A stretch of 5,973 nucleotides of DNA from Deltaproteobacteria bacterium. Its GTDB lineage: Bacteria > Desulfobacterota > Deferrimicrobia > Deferrimicrobiales > Deferrimicrobiaceae. The notes beneath the pieces were generated by a model. It was not told where the DNA came from. It saw only the letters and a program-made list of their open reading frames with translations, and ran no database searches. The stretch's first letter is position 1; the number at the start of each line of letters is the position of its first letter. A program made the position numbers and the translations under genes. The DNA lies in contig DOTC01000053.1 of the NCBI GenBank assembly GCA_003513855.1, positions 1,624 to 7,596 on the forward strand, read 5' to 3'. This document shows, piece after piece, positions 1-5,147 of this stretch.

Positions 1-253
<253 letters not shown>

Positions 254-344
254 TTCTTCCCCAAAAGGGGACGTTCTTAAACTTTTTCATGCCAGTCCCT
301 TCCATTATGTAAAGGGAACGGGGGCCGATGATCGGCGTCGCCTC

Positions 345-423
345 CGGGGCACCGCTCGCGGATCGAACCGGCGCTCCCCCCCGCGGGATCCGCCTGCGGC
401 GGATGCATCAACAGTGTGCCCCG
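345..423 (+). other. Nested inverted repeats forming a potential three-way junction
   Basis: Three stems nest exactly. The outer stem CGGGGCAC (345-352) pairs with GTGCCCCG (416-423) over 8 bp. An inner stem at 355-361 pairs with 381-387 over 7 bp including one G-U. A second inner hairpin, ATCCGCC (388-394), pairs with GGCGGAT (398-404) around a TGC loop. The two inner stems abut at 387/388, so they could stack. The G-U pair becomes an A-C mismatch on the other strand, which mildly favours plus-strand RNA. The 79-base size is tRNA-like, but no tRNA D-arm, anticodon loop or T-arm is in place. It could be a structured RNA, a REP-like palindrome, or a chance fold in GC-rich DNA. Confidence 0.35.
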
Positions 424-512
424 CTGCGAGGGTGCGAGCCACGATCCGCCCCCAGTCCCGGGCGCCGGATCCCCGGAAAGCCCGCAGAGATGTCTCCGGA
501 CCGGTGTCTCTG

Positions 513-545
513 TATAATGAAGGCGCTTCGAAGAATGCGGGGAGG
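513..545 (+). promoter_or_regulatory. -10 box and strong Shine-Dalgarno ahead of the dehydrogenase relic
   Basis: A perfect TATAAT (513-518) is followed by a GGGGAGG Shine-Dalgarno (539-545), seven bases ahead of an ATG at 553. The predicted leader is under 30 nt. No good -35 hexamer lies 16-18 bp upstream, so the promoter call rests on the -10 box and on its position. The signals are arranged as they would be for a functional gene, although the downstream reading frame is not intact. Confidence 0.45.
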
Positions 546-552
546 CGCGGGG

Positions 553-645
553 ATGGCCGGCAGACCGAAGGTGGTGGTTACGCGGACGTTGCCCGGTGGC
601 TCCCTGTCCCGGCGGTCCTCGCGGGGGGGGATTCCCCGTGCCCGG
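553..645 (+). pseudogene. Relic: N-terminus of a D-2-hydroxyacid dehydrogenase (glyoxylate reductase-like)
   Basis: Translation from the ATG at 553 gives MAGRPKVVVTRTLPGGSLSR. This has the form of the first beta strand and following turn of glyoxylate/hydroxypyruvate reductases of the D-isomer-specific 2-hydroxyacid dehydrogenase family (typically a few residues, then K-V-x-V-T-R-x-L-P, then a Leu-rich helix). After about residue 19 the similarity stops and Arg/Ser/Gly-rich low-complexity sequence follows. From 646 the same frame runs antisense to the LEA14-type gene and stops at 991. A full-length enzyme would need about 320 residues with an internal GxGxxG and a catalytic Arg-Glu-His set, none of which is present. 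I read it as the 5' end of a gene cut off by rearrangement. The match is short, so a small unrelated ORF remains possible. Confidence 0.4.
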
Positions 646-1161
646 TCAATTGATGCCGAACCCTTTCCGCCTCAGGAGTTCGACCGGGTCGAAGCCGCCG
701 GTCTTGGAGAAGGGGATCCGGACGACGCCGACCATCGGGGCCCGCATGCCGACCGACCCGTTGAACTCGTAGGCGACTTTCCGGCCGAGCAGGCTGTCCC
801 GGCAGGCGTTCACGAAGGACTCGGGCAGGATGGAGAAGGGAACCTTCACCACCGTCAGCCCCGATGCCCCGAGGCGGATCTCCTCGCGGTGCTCCCCTTG
901 CGCGACCGTTTCCCGCCCGATGATCGCGGAATAGGCGACGTAGGCGACGTCCAGGGGGTAGTCGTTCGGGTTGTCCACCTCGAGGCTTAGGGTGAAATCC
1001 CACGGCTTGCGGGGATCGGAGAGCGGGTTCGACGTCAGCGCCACGTCGATCAGCCGGACCTTCGGCGTCTTGAACGCTTCCTTGACCAGGCCCCGGCAGG
1101 AAAGCGGGAACACCGCGAGAGGCAGGAGAAGAAGGAGGTAGATCCGTTTGGCCTTGCGCAT
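646..1161 (-). CDS. LEA14/WHy-domain exported protein (LEA type 2 family)
   Basis: This 171-residue protein begins MRKAKRIYLLLLLPLAVF, a short basic n-region plus hydrophobic core, then Pro-Leu-Ser-Cys at 19-22. The Cys suggests a lipoprotein, but Pro at -3 is a poor lipobox residue, so simple secretion or membrane anchoring is also possible. Residues about 35-155 match the LEA type 2/WHy fold: alternating beta strands, the hallmark Asn-Pro-Asn in EVDNPNDYPL (61-70), and the closing segment FNGSVGMRAPMVGVVRIPFS. Family members are found in bacterial envelopes and in plant desiccation proteins; a specific biochemical role is not established. The ATG at 1161 is chosen because it puts the signal sequence at the terminus, although only a GGAG touching the ATG precedes it. 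A longer start at 1224 would add 21 hydrophilic residues. The 5' end overlaps the divergent FAD gene by 14 bp. Confidence 0.85.
   Translation of the reverse strand: MRKAKRIYLLLLLPLAVFPLSCRGLVKEAFKTPKVRLIDVALTSNPLSDPRKPWDFTLSLEVDNPNDYPLDVAYVAYSAIIGRETVAQGEHREEIRLGASGLTVVKVPFSILPESFVNACRDSLLGRKVAYEFNGSVGMRAPMVGVVRIPFSKTGGFDPVELLRRKGFGIN
1132..1139 (+). promoter_or_regulatory. Shine-Dalgarno deciding the TTG start of the FAD-dehydrogenase gene
   Basis: AAGGAGGT at 1132-1139 is a near-perfect match to the anti-Shine-Dalgarno sequence and stands eight bases before the TTG at 1148. It lies wholly within the opposite-strand coding sequence for the LEA14-type signal peptide. It is the best evidence that translation begins at this non-AUG codon. 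Confidence 0.8.
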
Positions 1162-2749
1162 CTCCGATATCCGGGTTCCCCTGGGGTTTCCGGAAGAGGA
1201 CCTCCTCTCGAGAGTTCTTCTCATTATAGGGGTTCCCCCGGACGAGGTGGGGCATTTTTCCGTGGCCCGTTGCGGGGTGGACGCCAGGCGGAAAGGGGCG
1301 ATCCGGCGCGTCTACGCGGTGGACCTCTCCCTGCGCTCCTCCGCTCTCGAGGAGGCGGTGTGCTCCCGGGTCGCCTCCGCCCGCCGTCACCTCCCCGCGC
1401 CCGACCCGTTCCCCCGCTCCCCCGTTAGTCCCCCCGCCGTGCGGCCGATCGTGGTGGGGTCCGGCCCGGCCGGGCTGTTCGCCGCCCTCACCCTTGCCCG
1501 GTACGGCGCGCCGCCGATCGTGCTGGAGAGGGGGCAACCCGTCGAGGAGCGTTCCCGGCAGGTTGCGGCCTTCTGGAAGAAGGGGGAACTGGACACGGAG
1601 AGCAACGTGCCGTTCGGGGAGGGCGGGGCGGGAACGTTTTCCGACGGGAAGCTGACCACGAGGATCGGGGACCCGCTGGTCGAGCATGTGATCGGTGCCT
1701 TCGCGGAATGGTCCGGCCTTCCCGGCCTGCCCCGGGAGGCGAAGCCGCACGTGGGAACCGATCGCCTCCGGAGATTCTGCATCCGGATGCGGGAGGAGCT
1801 TCGATCCCTCGGAGCCGAGGTCCGGTTCGGCGCGCGGGTGGACGGGATCGGGGAAGGGGGCGGGTCCGTCCGTTCGGTTTTGCTGTCCACCGGCGAGGAG
1901 CTCCCCTGCGAGGAGCTGGTGCTCGCGGTCGGGCACTCCGCGCGGGACACGGTCCGGATGCTCCTTGCCAGGGGCGTCCGGATGTCCGCGAAGGCGTTCG
2001 CCGTCGGGTTTCGCGTGGAGCACCCCCAGGAGCTGATCGACAGGATCCAGTACGGGAAGATGGCGGGAAATCCGGCCCTGCCCCCCGCCGACTACCGTCT
2101 GGCGGTGCGCGCCCCCTCCGGGCGCGGCGTCTACTCCTTCTGCATGTGTCCCGGGGGAGAGGTGATGACCGCCTCGTCCGCGCCGGGGGAATTGCCGGTG
2201 AACGGGATGAGCGCCCATGCGAGGAGTTCGGGGTTCGCCAACAGCGGGATCGTGGCGGCCGTCACGGAGAAGGATTTCGGGACGGGCGACGTCCTGGCGG
2301 GCCTCTCCCTGCAGAAGACCCTCGAGGCCCGCGCGTTCCGGAAAGGGGGCGGGGATTTCGGCGTCCCCGCCATGAACCTGTCGGCGTTCGTCACGGGGAG
2401 GAACCTCAACCTCGCGCGGGGAAAGGCGCTGGCCCCCCGGGTCGCACGGGCGAACCTCGCCGGCATTCTGCCCCCCCGGGTGGAGGAGGATATCCGGTAC
2501 GGCCTGGCAAGGTTCGGGGAGTCGATGCGCGGGTTCCTCACCCAGGAGGGAACCTTGTACGCGGTCGAGTCCCGCACCTCCTCCCCGGTCCGCATCGAGC
2601 GGCAGAATTATGAGTCGGTCACGGTGAAAGGCCTGTATCCTGTGGGGGAGGGGTCGGGGCACGCGGGCGGGATCGTCTCTTCCGCGGTGGACGGGATCCG
2701 CGCGGCGCTCCGCATCCTGGAGAAACTCTCCGGACAAAGGACGGGATAA
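1148..2749 (+). CDS. FAD-dependent dehydrogenase, COG2509-like
   Basis: A 533-residue soluble flavoprotein starting at TTG. Residues 1-95 form the N-terminal extension typical of this family: ISDIRVPLG near the start, then VDARRKGAIRRVYAVDLSL at 44-62. The FAD-binding Rossmann motif VVGSGPAG is at 102-109, with the ribose-binding acid in VLERG (Glu127). Family signature segments follow: GEGGAGTFSDGKLTTR (158-173), VYSFCMCPGGEVM (328-340) and a C-terminal VGEGSGHAGGIVSSAVDGI (499-517) that closes on FAD. The length is normal for the family. Substrate and electron partner are not known, and the two Cys of FCMCPGG may be functionally important (inference). The start is supported by AAGGAGGT at 1132-1139. 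A TTG at 1154 is an alternative lacking that spacing. It is the first gene of a probable three-gene operon, and I could not identify its promoter. Confidence 0.9.
   Translation: MALRISDIRVPLGFPEEDLLSRVLLIIGVPPDEVGHFSVARCGVDARRKGAIRRVYAVDLSLRSSALEEAVCSRVASARRHLPAPDPFPRSPVSPPAVRPIVVGSGPAGLFAALTLARYGAPPIVLERGQPVEERSRQVAAFWKKGELDTESNVPFGEGGAGTFSDGKLTTRIGDPLVEHVIGAFAEWSGLPGLPREAKPHVGTDRLRRFCIRMREELRSLGAEVRFGARVDGIGEGGGSVRSVLLSTGEELPCEELVLAVGHSARDTVRMLLARGVRMSAKAFAVGFRVEHPQELIDRIQYGKMAGNPALPPADYRLAVRAPSGRGVYSFCMCPGGEVMTASSAPGELPVNGMSAHARSSGFANSGIVAAVTEKDFGTGDVLAGLSLQKTLEARAFRKGGGDFGVPAMNLSAFVTGRNLNLARGKALAPRVARANLAGILPPRVEEDIRYGLARFGESMRGFLTQEGTLYAVESRTSSPVRIERQNYESVTVKGLYPVGEGSGHAGGIVSSAVDGIRAALRILEKLSGQRTG
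1223..1228 (-). promoter_or_regulatory. Possible -10 box for the LEA14-type gene
   Basis: Read on the minus strand, a perfect TATAAT lies at 1228 down to 1223, inside the beginning of the divergent FAD-dehydrogenase gene. Transcription would start near 1216 and leave a leader of about 55 nt before the ATG at 1161. This fits the shorter protein start, because the alternative ATG at 1224 would lie within the promoter. No recognisable -35 hexamer occurs 16-18 bp upstream, so this is only a candidate. Confidence 0.35.
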
Positions 2750-2752
2750 GCG

Positions 2753-3715
2753 ATGCCCAAAGCAAAGTTCGTGAAGGACATCAAGGAAGGGGAACAGGTC
2801 AAGGATCTCTTCCTGGTGAGCAACAAGGCGGTGCTCGTGAGCAACTCCGGGAAGCCGTACATCACCCTCGCCCTGCGCGACCGGACGGGCCAGGTGGAGT
2901 GCCGCGTCTGGGACCGCGCCGAGGAGATGGCGAAGCGGTTCGACCGGGACGACATCGTGGAGGCGGTCGGGAGCGCCATCCAGTACCAGGGGCGCATCCA
3001 GCTCAAGGTCCACGATGTCCGGAAAGCGGACGAGGAGGCGGACCTCGCCGATTTCCTCCCCGTGACGAGGAAGGGAATCGAGCCGCTCTGGAAGGAACTG
3101 CGGGGGCTGGTGGGGGGGATCACGGACCCGGACCTCTCCCGGCTGCTCGAAAGGATCTTCCCGGACCCCCCGGAAACGGAGACGGCGAGCAGGTTCCGGC
3201 AGGCCCCGGGGGGGAAGACCATGCACCACGACTACATCGGCGGTCTCCTGGAGCACACGGTGTCGGTTGCCGTGATCTGCCGATTCCTGTCCGGGCATTA
3301 CGAAGGGGTGGACGCGGACATGCTGACCGCCGGCGCCCTCCTCCACGACATCGGGAAGGTGGGGGAGCTCTCCTACGACGGGGCGTTCGACTATACGGAC
3401 GAGGGCCGCCTGCTCGGCCACCTGTACATGGGCGCCGAGTGGGTAGCCGGGGAGTGCGCGCGGATCGAGGGGTTCCCCGCCGACAAGACGATGCTCCTCA
3501 AGCACATGATCCTCTCCCACCACGGGGAGCTCGAGTACGGCTCCCCGAAGCGGCCCAAGACGCTCGAGGCGATCCTCCTGCACTTCGTCGAGAACATGGA
3601 CTCGAAGGCCAACGCCTTCCTCGAGTCGATGGAGGAGCTGCGGGAGGGGGCGGCCTGGACCGACTACCAGCGGATGTTCGAGAGATACCTCTACGCGGGA
3701 AAGAAGAGGGGGTGA
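2753..3715 (+). CDS. YhaM-like 3'-5' exoribonuclease (OB-fold plus HD domain)
   Basis: A 320-residue cytoplasmic protein, close to the roughly 314 residues of Bacillus YhaM, a 3'-5' exoribonuclease. Residues about 10-90 form an OB-fold nucleic-acid-binding domain (KPYITLALRDRTGQVECRVW at 34-53, then DDIVEAVGSAIQYQGRIQLK at 66-85). Residues about 155-300 form the metal-dependent HD phosphohydrolase domain. Its metal ligands are visible in order: His168 in LLEHT, His198-Asp199 in LLHDIGK, His223 in GHLYMG, His256-His257 in LSHHGELEYGSPK, and Asp283 in NMDSK. All expected HD residues are present, so it should be catalytically competent. It begins 3 bp after the stop of the flavoprotein gene, behind a modest AAAGGA (2736-2741). 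Its own stop overlaps the next start. RNA degradation is the likely role by family; DNA cleavage has also been reported for YhaM-type enzymes. Confidence 0.92.
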   Translation: MPKAKFVKDIKEGEQVKDLFLVSNKAVLVSNSGKPYITLALRDRTGQVECRVWDRAEEMAKRFDRDDIVEAVGSAIQYQGRIQLKVHDVRKADEEADLADFLPVTRKGIEPLWKELRGLVGGITDPDLSRLLERIFPDPPETETASRFRQAPGGKTMHHDYIGGLLEHTVSVAVICRFLSGHYEGVDADMLTAGALLHDIGKVGELSYDGAFDYTDEGRLLGHLYMGAEWVAGECARIEGFPADKTMLLKHMILSHHGELEYGSPKRPKTLEAILLHFVENMDSKANAFLESMEELREGAAWTDYQRMFERYLYAGKKRG

Positions 3716-4653
3716 ACGGCCCGCCGGGAAGGGGAGGACGGAAGAAAGGCGGCGCCATCGTCCGCCGGACGGCGCTCCTCCTGGCCATCGGCCTGGCGGC
3801 CCTGTACCTTGCCTCCCCGATCTTCGCCGGGGAGGGGGCGGATCCGGGGAAAAAGAGCTTCCTGTGGATGGTCCGGGCGGAGAAGGGCACCGTCCATCTG
3901 CTCGGTTCGATCCACCTCCTGAAGAGGGAGATGTTCCCCCTGGACCGCAAGATCGAGGAGGCCTTCGAGCGGTCCGACGTCCTGGCCGTGGAGGCCAACG
4001 TGAGAGACGGATCGGGGAACGAGCGGCAGAGGCGGCTGCTTCAGGGAGCGCTCTATCCCGGGGACGACACGATCGAGAATCACATCTCGAAGGAGACGGT
4101 CGAACTGCTGAGGCGCCGATTCCCCGACCTTCCTATGGACCGCATGAACCGGTTCAAGCCGTGGGCCCTCGCGATGACGATCGCCGTGCTCGAATACAAA
4201 AAGTTGGGGCTGGACTACGAGTACGGGGTCGACGTCTACTTTCTCGACAAGGCATTGAACGGCAAGAAGATACGGGAGCTCGAGAACCCCGATTCCGTGA
4301 TCGCCACGCTCGACGGGTTTTCCGACGAGTACCAGGACCTGTTTCTCCGGTACACCCTTCTGGAGCTGGACACGGTCGGGGAACAGACGGACCGGATCAT
4401 CCGCGCGTGGGCAGGAGGAGACGCGGCGACCATGGAGGAGATCCTCCTGGAGAACATTCACGAGCACCCCGGGCTGATGCCCGTGTTCGACGCCCTCTTT
4501 TTCCAAAGGAACGGGAAGATGGCGGCGAAGATCGAGGGGTACCTGAAGGAGGGGGGGGAGTTCTTCGTCGTCGTGGGGGCCGGCCACCTCGTGGGGGAGA
4601 AGGGGATCATCGAACTGCTGCGGAGAAGGGGGTTTTCCGTCGAGCAGCAGTGA
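3712..4653 (+). CDS. TraB/GumN-family exported protein
   Basis: A 313-residue protein of the TraB/GumN family (a Tiki-like putative metalloprotease fold). The two conserved Gly-x-x-His motifs are at the expected ends: GSIHLL at 65-70 and GAGHLVGEKGIIELLRRRGF at 289-308. Between them are VEAN with Glu94, a FKPWALAM segment (148-155) and GVDVYFLDKA (172-181). An Arg/Lys-rich n-region, a hydrophobic stretch at about 20-34 and SPIFA-GE near 35-41 look like a signal peptide, so the mature protein is probably periplasmic or envelope-exposed. The GTG start at 3712 overlaps the preceding TGA as GTGA, indicating translational coupling. No ATG or GTG between there and the hydrophobic stretch offers an alternative. 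Bacterial members are mostly uncharacterised; peptidase activity is suggested by the eukaryotic relatives but is not shown here. Confidence 0.9.
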   Translation: MNGPPGRGGRKKGGAIVRRTALLLAIGLAALYLASPIFAGEGADPGKKSFLWMVRAEKGTVHLLGSIHLLKREMFPLDRKIEEAFERSDVLAVEANVRDGSGNERQRRLLQGALYPGDDTIENHISKETVELLRRRFPDLPMDRMNRFKPWALAMTIAVLEYKKLGLDYEYGVDVYFLDKALNGKKIRELENPDSVIATLDGFSDEYQDLFLRYTLLELDTVGEQTDRIIRAWAGGDAATMEEILLENIHEHPGLMPVFDALFFQRNGKMAAKIEGYLKEGGEFFVVVGAGHLVGEKGIIELLRRRGFSVEQQ

Positions 4654-4656
4654 CGG

Positions 4657-4676
4657 CCCCCGGAGATTCCCGGGGG
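4657..4676 (+). terminator. GC-rich hairpin after the operon, possible terminator
   Basis: CCCCCGG (4657-4663) and CCGGGGG (4670-4676) form a perfect 7-bp stem around a 6-base loop, beginning three bases after the TraB-family stop codon. No run of T follows, so it is not a classical intrinsic terminator. Its location suggests transcript-end stabilisation or weak termination. It also marks the last strongly GC-rich sequence before the composition falls. Confidence 0.5.
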
Positions 4677-4735
4677 AGGCGCGAAGGGCGGCTAGTTCCC
4701 GGCGATCAGAGCCTCATACAACGAATTAAGGTGTC

Positions 4736-4855
4736 TATCTGGCCCCGATTATTTCCCTCCAATCTGTCCGCTATCTGTCACTTTCCATAGTTTAAGCTGA
4801 TTCCAAATGCGGGGCCGTATGGGTGTCTCCCGCGCATCCCGTTGATGGCCAGATA
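4736..4855. repeat. Cluster of TATCTG(G/T)C motifs, three direct and one inverted
   Basis: Related 9-mers occur as TATCTGGCC (4736-4744), AATCTGTCC (4761-4769) and TATCTGTCA (4772-4780). An exact inverted copy of the first, GGCCAGATA, lies at 4847-4855. GGTGTCT also occurs twice in direct orientation, at 4730-4736 and 4822-4828. Multiple short direct repeats inside a terminus, with an inverted partner at the other end, are known from ends of some insertion sequences such as the IS21 family. The span is only about 125 bases with no transposase, so if it is an element it is a relic or a miniature form. Chance or regulatory sites remain possible. Confidence 0.35.
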
Positions 4856-5147
4856 CCCAAAGGCCTCTGTCCTCCGTTAACCAACATAAATAGCCTACAA
4901 GCAACCGGCATCCTTCAGACAACCGTTTTCCCTTCCGATAAGGGGGGGATGGGATGGTTCTCCATATTCCCAGAACGGTTTCCTATTCCCTCTATTCTTC
5001 CGATTTGAGCCAATTCCGGCCCCCCTAATCGCACTCGCAAAATATTGGTTCCTTTTCACGGCACGCCTTTGCTTAGCCCAATGGGGGCACCCAGAGATGA
5101 TCTCCCCTCTTTATCTATTGGGGAAGTCAGGAAGGCAGGAAATCGCA

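Larger units (their letters stand above)
4654..5147. other. Non-coding region with composition drop and repeats
   Basis: After the hairpin, this 490-base stretch shows no credible gene on either strand. From about 4690 onward G+C is near 50% (30 of 60 bases in 4861-4920), far below the operon. It holds several copies of a TATCTG(G/T)C motif (4736-4855), a seven-G run (4942-4948), and an imperfect inverted repeat (5077-5123) just before the ribosome binding site of the next gene. I found no convincing sigma-70 promoter for that gene. TTGAGC (5005-5010) with TAATCG (5026-5031) is weak and spaced only 15 bp. Confidence 0.55.

Noticed and set aside
346..422. A tRNA on the minus strand, suggested by a 7-bp GGGGCAC/GTGCCCC closing stem 76 bases end to end and an internal GGTTCGATCC
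   Set aside because: The GGTTCGA is not at the T-arm position relative to the 3' acceptor strand, its flanks do not pair as a T-stem, and there is no D-arm or 7-base anticodon loop.
622..638. Hairpin CGGGG/CCCCG as a terminator for the LEA14-type gene
   Set aside because: The pairing relies on sliding within an eight-G run and no T-run follows on the minus strand.
578..3583. Very long open frame of about 1000 codons on the minus strand, antisense to the flavoprotein and nuclease genes
   Set aside because: Its translation is Pro/Arg/Gly/His-rich without domains, while the plus-strand genes have clear family motifs. Long antisense frames are expected in GC-rich coding DNA.
2899..3711. In-frame upstream extension of the TraB-family gene to a start at 2899
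   Set aside because: This segment reads out of frame through the YhaM-like gene and is low-complexity Arg/Gly/Pro sequence. The GTG at 3712 directly precedes the signal peptide.
5059..5074. Sigma-54 promoter (GGCACG...TTGC) upstream of the lipoprotein gene
   Set aside because: The GG-to-GC spacing is 9 rather than the required 10 bases, and the flanking consensus is poor.
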